Source: Aquarana catesbeiana (taxonomy: Eukaryota; Chordata; Amphibia; Anura; Ranidae). From it: 64,000 nt of DNA. The stretch lies in the NCBI RefSeq assembly GCF_042186555.1, contig NC_133329.1, positions 189,383,206-189,447,205 of the forward strand. The letters run 5' to 3'. Below are positions 32,241-43,530 of the stretch, one piece after another. Within the stretch, counting starts at the first letter, position 1; every line of letters begins with the position of its first letter. Below the pieces are notes generated by a model that made no database searches, was not told the DNA's origin, and saw only the letters and a list, made by a program, of their open reading frames with translations. A program made the position numbers and the translations under genes.

Positions 32241-35190
32241 ATGGGGGATCTGCAGGGAGGGGAATGGGAGGAGTTCATGGCCAACATCCAGAAAAGTTAT
32301 CAAGGGAAAGAGAAAGTTATTTCTGACCTATCTTCCCTTTTTTCCAGTTTGACCAAAATTCTGGAAAAAAAATCTGCCCTACACTGGCATATTGAATCTC
32401 TGGGGAGATATATTAGAGAGGGAATAAATCCCATTGGGTTGAGAATCCAAATATTCCCCATCTTAGAAAATATCTCCAAAGAATTCAAACATAAATGGGA
32501 GAGCAAACTGAATGATTGCTCTATGAACCTTATGTTACTACTACAGAATAAATATATACAACAACTAGAGGGCATGAATGCGGAAATTAGTACACTCTAT
32601 GACAGACTCGCGTCACTTAAACAACATGAGGAATATACCGTCCATGAAAAGAAATTAAAAGATCACCTGGAAACTTTCGGTAAAGCTATCCTCATCAAAA
32701 AAGAAAAGAAATATTGGAGGGATAAGAACGCTTTCAGAGAGGGTAGGGCCTACAGATGGAATACAGACAAAAAAAACTGAAAAAAGAAATTCAAGAACCT
32801 CTCACTATGAAAACAAAAATTAATCGAATGACTATCTATCTGACACACCTTCTAATTCCCCCTCTTCAGCCTCCTCACACACAGGCCAATTTAGGGGCAA
32901 AAGAAAGGGACCCTTTGCGAAACAACAGGAGATGGAGGGAGAGATCAAACAAAGCAACAAAAAATGCACTACGGACCCACAATCAATTGATTCTTCATGT
33001 GGTGGTGGACCCAGTACGGCTAAAAGCGTATCTCACCGCAATTCAAGAGGCCCACCCTCCAACCAAGGTAAAGGGAATAGGAGAGACCAGGGGGGTTATC
33101 CGAAGACCCAGCAAACACAACTGGACAGTTTTTTTAGACAAAAGCAACAGTCCATCACCCAATCCGCTGTCTCTCACACAACTGACGATGATCCCCATGA
33201 TAACCCCAATCCGAAAGGAAGACTGAATGTCATTAATCTTTCTTCACATTCTTTAACAACGGCCGAACGAGAGGTATTATCCTTGGGTCTATCCTTCTGC
33301 CCCAATCGGGGCATGGATAGTTTTGAGACCATCAAGGATATTCACCTATTCGCTAGGAAACTGTTGCTCAAAAGTCTCTACACAAAACAAACACTGAACC
33401 AGAATTAGCACCTAATCTAAAAGCGGCTGACTTCAAAGCCCTAAGAGACTTAAATTTACTACTACAGGAAAATTGTGTCTTGGAGGACTTTTGGGAGGAA
33501 GAATTAGGAAATGAAGAGAGTGATGAGGAGGAGATAGAAGAAGAGGGTGATAATTCGATTAGATACCCGGACAAAAAATGTAAAAAGAAATCACACAAGT
33601 TTCCACCTCTTAACCTCAACCCTGCGATAGCCTTATTTGTGAAACAGACCACCAGAGAAATTGAGAAATTAGATAAATAAACGACCAGAAATAATCTCAG
33701 CCCGGAACTCCGACATGCATTGAAAATCCTTAAAAATGATACGGACATTACGATTAAGGCATCCGACAAAGGGGAAACTTTTGTCCTGATGGACAATGTT
33801 AATTATGAGAAGATGTGCCTCAAGATACTCAACAATACCAAATGTTACAAGAAAATCTCTCCATCAGTAGTGGAGAGATTTAATCAAGAATTCCTATACC
33901 TGGTTGATGAATCCCTCAATGAGGGCGCATCAACAGGAACATATGGGAATTCATACGAACATGGTATCCCCGCTTACCCACATTTTATGCCTTGCCAAAG
34001 GTGCACAAAAAATTGGACGACCCATCAGGGAGGCCAATCATCTCTGGCAATGGCTCCATGACAGAAGGCATCAGTCAAATTATAGATCATCATCTCAGAC
34101 CCCACGTAATGGATCTACCTTCTTATACTACAGACACAATACACCTATTATAAATTTTAGACAACCTGGTCATCCCTGATTCTGCTCTACTTGTCACCAT
34201 TGATGTAGAATCACTCTACAATTGCATTCCGCATGATGCAGGAATCGCTGCCGTTGAAAGGGTCCTGAGGCAACGGGCCACCACAGATTGGAAATTCAAC
34301 GCCTTTGTGCTTCGGATGTTGGAATTTATTTTGAAACACAACACCTTTCTATTTAGGGGCTCCCACTACCTCCAGGTACAGGGGGTGGCTATAGGGACTT
34401 GCTTTGCACCCTCATATGCTAACCTGTACCTGGGGGAGCGGGAGAAGGACTTTCTACTTGGAGAAAAATCATCTATGTACGACTGCCACATTTGCACGTG
34501 GCAGAGATATATTGATGACATATTGATCATCTAGGACGGCCCAGAGAGTGAACTCAGAAGCTGTCTGAGTTATATGAACCAAAATAGTCTCAACCTTTTC
34601 TTTACCATGACATATGATTCCAGAGATGTTAACTTTCTGGATATCACTATCTCAAAAGATCACATTGGAAAACTCTCAAGCAGGCTATATAGGAATGAAA
34701 CGGCTGGTAACACACTGCTGCATGCAGATAGCTTCCACCCAGAGCCATTGAAGAAATCCATCCCATTCAGCCAGTTTCTGAGGCTGAAAAGGAATTGCAG
34801 CAACTTTCAACTACGCCATTTCGCCAATTGCAAAACACAGGCAGTCGTGTACCTGATGTAACGCCAATGTGGGGCCTTCTATGTCGGGAAACCTGACAAG
34901 AATTTGGCAAAAGAGTTGAAAAACACATGCACAGTATGGGCATTGGCAACCTCTATCCTCCGTTAGGAAGACATGTAGCTAGACAACACAACTATAGGAT
35001 GCCCAAAGTTAACTTTACAGTACTGGATAGACTCCACATACCTATTAGGGGGGCTAACTGGAACAAGATCCTGCTCCAGCAAGAAATGCGCTGGATCAGA
35101 TGTCTTAGGGCCACCACCCCCCCGGGTTTAAATGAAACAGAGAGTTTCAGGCCCTACTTGGAGGGCTTTAGGTCGGGTAAAACCGACTAG
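32241..35190 (+). pseudogene. PLE2 reverse transcriptase and GIY-YIG endonuclease, broken
   Basis: Same protein as in PLE1. The first frame (32241-32780, 179 codons) is the cleanest N-terminus of the family here: MGDLQGGEWEEFMANIQ, a long amphipathic helix and LGRYIREGINPIG. The middle has MDSFETIKDIHLFARKLL and the acidic run ESDEEEIEEEGD. RT landmarks are VDESLNEGASTGTYGN, TIDVESLYNCIPHD, VQGVAIGTCFAPSYANLYLG and YIDDILII. Breaks: TAA at 33678-33680 (TTA in PLE1), TAG replacing the Trp after YIDDILII at 34532-34534, TAA after VVYLM at 34859-34861, frameshifts near 32780, 33400, 34000 and 34900, and the 450-bp deletion. Where PLE1 has stops in EDFW and TIDVE this copy has sense codons, so the two copies decayed independently. 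Confidence 0.85.
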
Positions 35191-36733
35191 GGTCATCATA
35201 TTTTGTCACCCGTTCTTTTCTCCATGGCTCTATTATCATCCGAATCCCTTTTGCACACCCCCCCTTTCTACTGTTGTGACCTTTCTCCTCATGAGATTTC
35301 CCATGTGAACCCTTGGTTTGGCCATTGAAACCAAGATTTGAGATGTATTATCCAAAGGGTTTTATATTTATATTCATATTTTCATATATACTCAGATGTT
35401 TGTTTTATTTACAAATGAAGGAGGTTTTTGTTGTCTCGTCGCCACCTGATTTGGCCTTTGCTTTTTGGGCTAACTCAAGATGGTGTTACGAGATTTATTA
35501 TTGTTTTTGATTGATTGTTTTCCATGTATAATTTTTTGACCTACTGCTCTACTATATCTTTTGATGGTATTGGGGCCACCCAGCAGTAGTTCATCTTATC
35601 TCGCATTTACCTCATTCCTCATGCATTCTGGGTTGCCCAATGTGGGGGTGGGGTGTCCTGTCCCTGGGATTTTCCCATTAGGAAGGGTATTTACACTCTT
35701 TGTCCTGTCCCTACCCGGCACAGGGGGGCCGCGGTGACTCCCTTTTCATCGCTGCATTTTTACCCTTATGCTCGAGATTCTCCTCGAGTTGGGCCCCCTG
35801 TGTCGGTGGCTACTAGTCCTGGCCTTTCTTTCTCCCTATTTTTTTCCCCCCTTCCTCCAGTTTGGGGTGGATCGGGGGGGGATGGCCCTTATGGTGTTAC
35901 AGGTCTTTGGTAGAAATCCCGGTTTTCCAACTTCCACCCCTCCATGTCACCCACCAGCAGGGATTCACCATCCCCGTTGGTGGTTCCATGGGCACAATTT
36001 CCATCAATGGGGTGGGGGGATTCCCTCCTGCGATGTGGATGCCATGTCAATATGGGCTCGGTGACTCCTCACTGCAGAGTTTGCAACTGTGGGCACGGCC
36101 CCTTTCCATCATGGCGGCCGACCCATATAGCCCGCTGTGCGTCTGTCGCCTTGGGAACACGCAGCGTGACGACGCTGGATTCTCCTGTCAGTGGTGCGCT
36201 GCGCCATTGGCTGGCGCGGCAGCTCATCTCCGCCCACACCAGATAAAAGGACGCCAAGGACGGCACACGGTGTCACTCCTTCCCTCGGCATCACCGAGTG
36301 CTCTCAGGGTGTACGGACTGTTCCGGACATTATAGACCTATATATCTCTTGTTGCAAGTAAGTCACTCTCCTATACTTCAATACTAGCCCAGAGGAAGGG
36401 GTGCCTTTCCCACTAAGGACCCCCCCTCTTGCTTCCTAACCAGGTCTTTATCCATCCTTTTACCATGTTGTATACAGACATCCATTCTTTGATGCTGGCA
36501 TGCCTGCATTTGGATCGTAATTGATATATCCAGCCGTCCCGTAGTGGACTTTGGACACTGTTTATTCCTAGAGAACCGGGACCTCTCACCCTAACACGGG
36601 AGTTTTCATTAACCCTTGAAGTGCATTAGGAGGATGTGAGTAGACTGTGAGCCGCATTATGCCAGATACCTACATAATTTGTACAGCCTATAATATTGCT
36701 ATTTTTAAATTTCATTTAGATTGTGATACATTT

Positions 36734-36780
36734 CCCTGAAGAAGACATTTTTCTTTGAACTGAGCACGTTGAAACGCGCT
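36734..36780 (+). ncRNA. Hammerhead-ribozyme-like core in the PLE2 tail
   Basis: CTGAAGA at 36736-36742, unpaired A, GAC at 36744-36746, loop, GTT at 36768-36770, then GAAAC at 36771-36775 and GCGC. The order of invariant bases equals that of a hammerhead core. Hammerhead motifs are known from Penelope-like elements. Cleavage competence is not shown. Confidence 0.5.
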
Positions 36781-36916
36781 GGAATTTCACTACTCGACAC
36801 CACGATTTCTCGTCTGTGGTGATTGTATCGGGTAGTGTGATGTATCATTTCCCTATTCCTTTTTGTATGAATGCACTTTTTTAATACCCTGCTATGTGCT
36901 ATCTTTAATTATTGTA

Positions 36917-37644
36917 TCTGAGGTATGGTTGCCTTTAAATAAACGCAGCTGTTTGATATGGAACCATTAGTGACTATAGGCCTTCTCTGTATCTGCCCAT
37001 TTGCCGCTGCCTCTGGCCTGCAACTTGGCATGCATTTTGTCCGACATGTCAGCTACCACCAGTCCACTATCACCCCAGATGATTATTGTAGTGAGATTTC
37101 CTTAGTCTGCCTCTTCAGGCAGTTAAATACATAATGGTTCCTTCAGGGCTAAAGAGGACCTTTCCCTGTTATAGATGCAGATTGACTCTCCTCCTCCTGC
37201 GAAGTGGTTAGATTTACAATCCATTATGCCCATAATGTGCACTCTTAGGATAAAATATACCTACCTGCCCTCACCTTAGTGAACGTGCTGGTCTCTAGGA
37301 AAGCTGATTGCTACTGGCTCACAGATGAGCTGAAAGACTGGAGACATACCTGGGAGTATTTGTTAAAAAAAACATCAGTAGTAAACCACTACAAGCAGCA
37401 AACCACCTATCCCTCTGTGGTGTACCACAAATAAAAGAAGCAATTACACATTGATAACTAACAGGTAAAGGACTAAGGAAATGTATCTAAGCAGATCCTG
37501 AATTTCATTTCAGCATCAGAACCAGCATATAAAAGCATAGTAATAAACGCATAGTAGTCATTAGTAATGTAGAGTCAATGTAATCTCAGGCAAGCAGCAC
37601 AAGTTAATAGTCATCAGACAATTAGCGCTAGCAGGTTAAACCTA
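36917..37644. other. No recognisable gene
   Basis: Unique-looking sequence right of PLE2. No coding frame or repeat partner seen. Confidence 0.4.
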
Positions 37645-37652
37645 CCTTAGAC

Positions 37653-37866
37653 TAAGGATGAGCTTGGGCGTGTTCGCACAGCCCACGTGCAGAGCCCGCC
37701 AGGAAGTCTCACTGCGCTGCACTAATCACAGGCATTGAGACATTTCCCGATCTCTGCAGCCGCACATCGGGGAAATGTCTTACTGCGTGTGATTAGCGCA
37801 GCACAGTGCCGACTTCCTGGCGGGCTCTGCACGTGGGCTGTGCGAACACGCCTGAGCTCATCCTTA
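37653..37866. mobile_element. Palindromic hAT MITE, 214 bp
   Basis: Ends TAAGGATGAGC and GCTCATCCTTA, perfect 8-bp duplication CCTTAGAC at 37645-37652 and 37867-37874. The arms pair over about 60 bp (GTGTTCGCACAGCCCACGTG against CACGTGGGCTGTGCGAACAC), then again in the middle (GACATTTCCCGAT..ATCGGGGAAATGTC). The terminus differs by one base from the TAGGGATGAGC hAT family in this window. Confidence 0.95.
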
Positions 37867-37874
37867 CCTTAGAC

Positions 37875-38701
37875 AAATGTACTGCAAAGGTCACTACCAC
37901 AACCAAGCATTAATACAAACATTAATACAAAGTAAGTTAAACCTGCAGGGCCAGGCCCTGCTGAGTTAATAGGAAAGGCTCAGCACCATCTGCTATCCCA
38001 TCTGCTAGTCCAAACATTAGCAGTACTACAGAAACAAACCACAACCTGTGAAGCATTAGTAAACAGAGTGATACTATGGACAAGCCAGCAAGATTCACAT
38101 GTGTGATATCTGCTTTCAGTGGTGCAAGTTAACAGCATACTTGCAGACAACGTCCAACCACATAACAGTAACTGACCATTATAGAATTGTGCACCATGTG
38201 GTGGCTTACCACCTGCATGCCTCATGGCCAAACAGGAAGTCCAATGAATGTCCATCCATGGAGTCATGATGAAGGAGCAATCCCTAGAGACCAGATGCCT
38301 GCACCACCCCCCATCCTGGATCCTGAGGGGGGTCTCCCCCATATAGGAGATTTACAGCCTGTACAGCAGGGAGCTTTGCCACAGGAGAGGCTTGAACCTG
38401 TGCGGCTTGGCCAGAGAAACCTGGCAAGGTGAATGAAAAGAAAAAAAATTCTGCTCGCAGCAGCAGCATAACCGGCTGAGCAGTGAGGGAAAAAAAGGAG
38501 AATGCTGCCTGGTGGGAGGAGACTTGATTATATAGTATAACCGGTCCTGGAATTGGGTAGGGGGCGGATATTGTGTGTTTGGTTTCCTGTCTCCTGCTTG
38601 CCGTGTGCTCTATGTCTGTTACTGATCTTGGCTTGTTCTTTGACTATACCTGCCTGCTTGTTACCCTGACCTTTGGCTTGTTCTCTGTCTATCCTTGTCT
38701 G
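37875..38701. other. No recognisable gene
   Basis: Unassigned. From 38573 it has a TTGGCTTGTTC repeat style sequence (38629, 38667) with a related stretch near 39540-39560, so part may belong to an interspersed repeat. Confidence 0.35.
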
Positions 38702-38780
38702 CTGGATGAACCAATCCTGGCAGAAATAATGTGTAAAAAACTCTTACCAGATCCTGTGGATTCCCATGTCAGCGACAGGG
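38702..38780 (+). repeat. 79-bp inverted repeat, left arm
   Basis: CTGGATGAACCAATCCTGGC to GTCAGCGACAGGG. It pairs with 39102-39180 with two mismatches in 79. Confidence 0.95.
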
Positions 38781-39101
38781 CCCATTCACCATCCTCCATG
38801 TTGCCCATTTCTTTTTATTTATTGTGATCATGTTTTTTATTGTTTATGGTTGTTTTAGAAATAAAAACACCCCTTTTTACCTGCACCATGTGGAGGCATA
38901 TTTTTTCTCTCTTCTGAATGAGGTTAAGTGCCTGTAATACCTCCACAAGTGACGTTCTTGCCCTCCCGATCTACACCTCGGCCCGTCTACTGTGAGGACC
39001 TACCTGGTTGCTCTCGGAGATCCATGCAGACTACAGCCTAGAGGATTTGAGTGTCAAGACCTCCCTTTCCACGTCTTTGGTGGCACACTGCTCATGTGAT
39101 T

Positions 39102-39180
39102 CCCTGTCGCTGACATGGGAATCCACGGGATCTGGTAAGAGTTTTTTACACATTATTTCTGCCAGGATTGGTCCATCCAG
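39102..39180 (-). repeat. 79-bp inverted repeat, right arm
   Basis: Reverse complement of 38702-38780 with two mismatches. The 321-bp spacer has AATAAAAACACCCC and no gene. Confidence 0.95.
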
Positions 39181-40359
39181 TTGAAATGTCAGTTTATGGG
39201 GAAGTCTGACTTCTGACAACTATCGGAATACCACCACCCCTTGGAGTATACTCACCCTCCTGTGCTGTGGGACATTATATCATTATATCTCTCATATTCA
39301 CATTCACTTATTGATTTTATGTTTATTATATGCCTTTTGGCTTTTGTTTTTTAAGCACTATTTTTTCAAGCACTAATTTAGAATTGTTTGAGTTTTGATT
39401 CCTCACACACTCATTATGCGCTGCAGTTTTTCTATATATGTATTCATTGTTTTTGTCAGACTGTATGCAGCAGCTCCTTTTAGCCGTATTTATTAGCGCG
39501 GTGTTTCACATCCATTTTTTATATCCTTGTCTGCTAGTTGCCCCGACCTTTGGCTTATCTCCTGACTATCCCTTGTCCTGGGCCGCTGCTTCCTCTCTAT
39601 CCTCCTGACCTGACATACAGCACAATTTTTTAAAAGATTGAGGAGGCATTTAGCATCTGCAAAAAAGAATTGTGTCTTTTTCAGACACTGATAGTGAAAA
39701 TAGGATATAGGTTTGCACCAATAGATAGAAAGCCTTTTTGAACAGGCCACGATTTTGAAAGGTTGAGCAGACATTTACCATCCTGAAAAATTTTTTTTTT
39801 TAAAACTAACTATAGAAGTGTTATTGGGGGATCAGGGGAAGCCCATCCATTAAGGCGCATGGGCGTCACCCCCTCTCTCCAGCCACCCCCACTATGAATA
39901 ATGGATAGATTTATGCATTGCAAGAATCTATCCATGGCCGCTGCCATCACCCCCTATTCAGCCTTCCGACCCCTTTTCGGATGCCGGGCACCTGAATTAG
40001 AGTGGTGGGGGTATATTTTTGAAGCACCTGATTAGAGCCATAGGCTCTAGGTTTCAAAAAAGGTGAACTCAGAGCGCAAAGCATTGCGCTCGTAGTCCAT
40101 CCAGGTGTGTTAGAAAAGCGAATGAACACTGAACCGCCTCTCCGCTAATCAGGAAGCACAGGTCTGTTACCCGTCACCTGATTGGCTGAAAGGACAGGTG
40201 CTGCTATTGGATGCCTATCAGGAGGAGGGGAGGAGATGCATGGAGGACACAGCTCCCCGCTGTCTGACCCGCTGCAAGGTCCCACCATTTGACGCAGTCT
40301 CCCGCTGCCTGACCCACCACCGAGAAAGGGTAAGTGCTGGTCAGATGGCGAGCGGGTGG
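39181..40359. other. No recognisable gene
   Basis: T-rich at first (39250-39480), then mixed sequence. I see no coding frame worth naming. Confidence 0.35.
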
Positions 40360-40371
40360 GGGGGTCACAGT

Positions 40372-40735
40372 GGCAACTTTTGATGGGCACAGTGGCTGCA
40401 TTTGATGGGGCACAGTGGCAGCATTTGATGGGGCACAGTGGCTGTAATTGGTGGGGCACAGTGGCTGCAATTGATGGGGCACAGTGGCTGCAATTGATGG
40501 GGCACAGTGGCTGCAATTGATGGGCACAGTGGCGGCATTTGATGGGCACAGTGGCAGCATTTGATGGGCACAGTGACAGCATTTGATGGGCATAGTGACG
40601 GCCTTTGATGGCACAGTGGTGGCATTTGATGGGCACAGTTTCTGCATTTGATGGGCACAGTGGCTGCATTTGATGGGCACAGTGGCTGCATTTGATGGGC
40701 ACAGTGGCTGCAATTGATGGCACAGTGGCTGCATT
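40372..40735. repeat. Minisatellite, unit about 22-23 bp
   Basis: About sixteen units of GGGCACAGTGGCTGCATTTGAT with variants. A Cys/His/Pro-rich frame on the minus strand is a by-product. Confidence 0.95.
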
Positions 40736-40977
40736 TGAAAAAACCCCTGAAAAAATGGTTGTTTTAAAAACTTTTTTTTTGCATTAATACATGTCCCCCA
40801 GGGCAGTGCCCGGGTCCCCATATACTTTTTTTGGCAATAACTTGCATATAAGCCTTTAAAATTAGCACTTTTGATTTTTCATGTTCGTTCCCATAGACTT
40901 TAATAGGGTTTGCATGTTCGCTCAAACTTTTTGCATGTTCTCATGTTCTGGTGCAAATCGAAACAACCCATCCCTAA
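40736..40977 (+). mobile_element. Decayed right end of a fold-back hAT
   Basis: Matches the right arm end of 31690-31944: CATGTCCCCCAGGGCAG, TTGGCAATAACTTGCATATAAGCC, AATTAGCACTTTTGAT, then CCATCCCTA at 40969-40977. It is more diverged than the copy at 55196 and truncated on the left inside a minisatellite. Confidence 0.75.
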
Positions 40978-41949
40978 GCAGGAGTTGGGTATTCAATTTG
41001 TGTGAACTAGAGATATATGAATAATAGAATTGTATAGTGGCAGGATTGTGACAGATTGTTTGTGCTGGGCTTATTGCTGTGTTTTTGTATTGTAAGCCAT
41101 ATTACAGTTGCAAAGCATAGAAAATGCATCAGTTGCTTAGCTGGGTTAAGAGAGGTGCCAGATGCTCAAAGTGTAAGCCCATTCCTGTGTTGGGTGAACC
41201 CCATTGCTCGTGATCCTTACCAGGTGGTGAAGAAATTGCTTCAGTTTAATAAAATGGAGCAAAAGACTTGTAAGTGCGTTGAAGTTACGCTAATTAGGTG
41301 CTGCCCCGTACAGAAGGGTAAGGGTTAATGCCTTTCCCAGTTCTTTGGTTTTGTCAGGTTAACTTTGGGTCTGACCCACAGGTCCTGTGATATAAAAGAG
41401 GGATAGTGGTCTGGAACAGAAAGCCTTCGATCAGAGAGGCCCAGAGCTCATGAGAGAACCCGTGAGGGGGAGGATCGAAGAGCTGCACCCGGGTAAAGTA
41501 AAGGAATATCGCTTGTTACTGCTGTGATGTAGAAGGGCATCAGGACCTGGGGTTTGTTCCTGAAGATTCCAACACTGGGAAATGCCACTAATGGATCCCC
41601 TTAATCATATAGGAGCTCTACCTTTGCTGGTAAGCCAGGGCAGAACACAGCCTGAGTTAGAATTAGGAATGTAGGAGAAATCCTGTTCTTGTATGTTGGA
41701 CTTTGAGACAGTGGTGTCGCTATGGGGGTGCAGGGTTGCGGACACCATCAAGTAGGTAGTGAAACCCAACCTCAATGGTGCCACCTCTCTGGTGTTTGCC
41801 TGCCGGTCCAGCTGCATTATTTAGGGCATAGGGCTGCCAGCAAAGAATGAGAAGAAGGAAATACAGTGTGAAGACTAAAAGTGGAGAAAGAAGAGCGTAA
41901 TGGAGAAATAAGGGGACTGTCTGTGCAATGGGAGATTATGGAGGGTGCC
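40978..41949. other. No recognisable gene
   Basis: Unassigned sequence. ATATAAAAGAGGG near 41392 resembles a TATA element and could mark an LTR, but no second LTR or primer site was found. Confidence 0.3.
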
Positions 41950-42660
41950 TTTGAGAGGAAAGGTGGGTATAGGGGCAGTAGAAGGAGTATGAGGAGAGGA
42001 GGTTATAGGGGCAGTAGAAGGGGTAGGTGGAGAGGAAAAGTGGATATGGGGGTAATAGAAGGGGTATGTGGAGAGGAGGGGGTGGGTGTAAAGGTAGTAG
42101 AAGGGGTTTGCGGAGAGGTAGGTATATGGGCAGTAGAAGGGGTATGTGGAGAGGAGAGGTGGGTATAAGGGCAGTAGAAGGGGTTTGTGGAGAGGTGGGT
42201 ATAGGGACAGTAGTATGTGGAGAGGTGAAGTGGCTATAGGGGGAGTATAAGAGGTATGTGGAGAGGAGGGGGTGGGTATAGGGGCAGTAGAGGGGGTATG
42301 AGGAGAGGTGGGTATAGGGGCAGTAGAAGGGATATGTGGAGAGGAGAGGTGTGTAGTAGAAGGGGTATAAGGAGAGTTGGGTATAAGGGTAGTAGAAGGG
42401 GTATGAGGAGAGGTGGGTATAGGGGCAGTAGAAATGGTATGTGGAGAGGAAAAGTTGGATAGGAAGGGGTATGTGGAGAGGAGAGGTGGGTATAGGGGCA
42501 GTAGAAGGGGTATGTGGAGTGGAGAGGTGGATATAGCAGCAGTAGAAGGGGGGGTATGTGGAGAGGAGAGGTGGATATAGCGGCAGTACAAGGGGAATGT
42601 GGAGAGGTGGGTATAGGGGCAGTAGAAGGGGTATGTAGAGTGGTGGGTATAGGGGCGCAG
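41950..42660. repeat. G-rich minisatellite, unit about 38-42 bp
   Basis: Units such as GGTGGGTATAGGGGCAGTAG plus AAGGGGTATGTGGAGAGGAG, about seventeen copies of variable length. Strand-asymmetric (purine-rich top strand). The long Ser/Thr/Pro frame on the minus strand is a by-product. Confidence 0.95.
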
Positions 42661-42689
42661 GAGTATATATACTATATGGCCTGCCCTAT

Positions 42690-42885
42690 ATACTCTGCAG
42701 AAAAATTGGGCCTTAGGTGTTGATGGTGCCAGAACACTGTAACCCCTCACAATTACTCTTGTTGGGCGCAGGAACAAGCCGTGCTGTGAAATATTATATC
42801 GAAAATTGTAATTACATTCCCCTGTTAAATAGGGGCAGGAAAGTTGGGCCTTTGGTTTTGGTGGTGCCTGAACACTGTATAGCTG
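42690..42885 (+). repeat. hAT subterminal repeat, two units
   Basis: Same units and orientation as 3310-3540 (CAGAAAAATTGGGCCTT, AACACTGTAA, AAAATTGTAATTACA). As at 3.7 kb it directly precedes the 3' end of a hAT transposase. Confidence 0.8.
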
Positions 42886-43020
42886 CTGATCCAAGACTGA
42901 TTAATTTTTATGAATGTGAGACCATCAACGGATTCTGTGGACAGGTGCACTCTTTGATCCGTTACAAACCCTTCAGCAGCACTGAATGTGATTCAGAAAG
43001 CATGCTGGTTGCAGGAAGAG
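42886..43020 (-). pseudogene. hAT transposase C-terminal scrap
   Basis: Corresponds to 3720-3860 of the complete gene: TGATCCAAGACTGATT, TTTTATGAA, TTACAAA, CAGCAGCACTGAATGTG. On the minus strand this encodes the end of the dimerisation region. Only about 135 bp remain. It documents a second, mostly deleted copy of the hAT family. Confidence 0.75.
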
Positions 43021-43049
43021 GTCTAAGGAATGAAGACCAGTGAACCAGT

Positions 43050-43530
43050 GAAAGGGTCATAAGCAGCCAACATGCATGCATGTGATGCACGTGGGGAGTG
43101 AAGTCTGGCCCATGTAGTCCGATTCAATAGAAGAGCTACTGTGGCTCAAATTGCTGAAAAAGTGGCTCCAATAGAAAGGTGTCAGAATGCACAGTGCATC
43201 TGCATAGCTGTAGACCAGTCAGGGTGTCCATGCTGACCCATGTCCACAGCCAAAAGAACATACAATGGGCACATGAGCATCAGAACTGGACCATGGAGAA
43301 ACAGAAGGTGGTGTCTTGACTTGGCCTTTAAATTCTACAGATCTCAATCCAATCGAGCATCATGTGCTGGAAAAACAAATCTGATCCATGGAGGATCTCA
43401 AAGCATTTGCTACTGATAGCTTGGTGCCAGATACAACATAGAGGTCTAGTGGAGTCAAAAGGGGGCCCTACTCAATATTAGGTGGGTGTTCATGGCTGAT
43501 CGGTAGATAGATAGAAACATGCCAAGCCAC
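43050..43530 (+). pseudogene. Tc1/mariner-like transposase remnant
   Basis: Short words of a Tc1-type transposase survive in several frames: a segment near 43130-43165 like an RATVAQIAEK helix, TGGGCACATGAGCATCAGAACTGG near 43268, and GATCTCAATCCAATCGAGCA at 43340-43359, which reads DLNPIE, a DDE-core signature of the superfamily. The stretch between these is far shorter than normal, so most of the catalytic domain is deleted. No terminal repeats recognised. It lies directly right of the hAT scrap. Confidence 0.6.

Larger units (their letters stand above)
31994..36916 (+). mobile_element. Penelope-like element, copy 2 (PLE2)
   Basis: Plus-strand copy, head to head with PLE1 across the 80-bp repeat. 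Landmarks from TACACCCAT.CCTCAACTCTGACC to GCTATCTTTAATTATT are shared with PLE1. An internal deletion of about 450 bp near 34800 removed the linker and the Cys motif between RT and GIY-YIG. The last 110 bp of the PLE1 tail are missing. Confidence 0.88.

Noticed and set aside
35600..36335. Gly/Pro/Trp-rich frames right of PLE2 (and mirror frames at 24000-24770)
   Set aside because: They lie in the noncoding PLE tail and appear in both strands; no domain.
40145..40821. Frame with repeated CAHQMQPLCPSN units
   Set aside because: By-product of the 22-bp minisatellite on the opposite strand.
41380..41480. Possible LTR start with ATATAAAAGAGGG
   Set aside because: No second copy, polypurine tract or primer site could be found.
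41875..42894. 339-codon Ser/Thr/Pro/Tyr-rich frame
   Set aside because: Translation of the GA-rich minisatellite; no domain and no conserved start.
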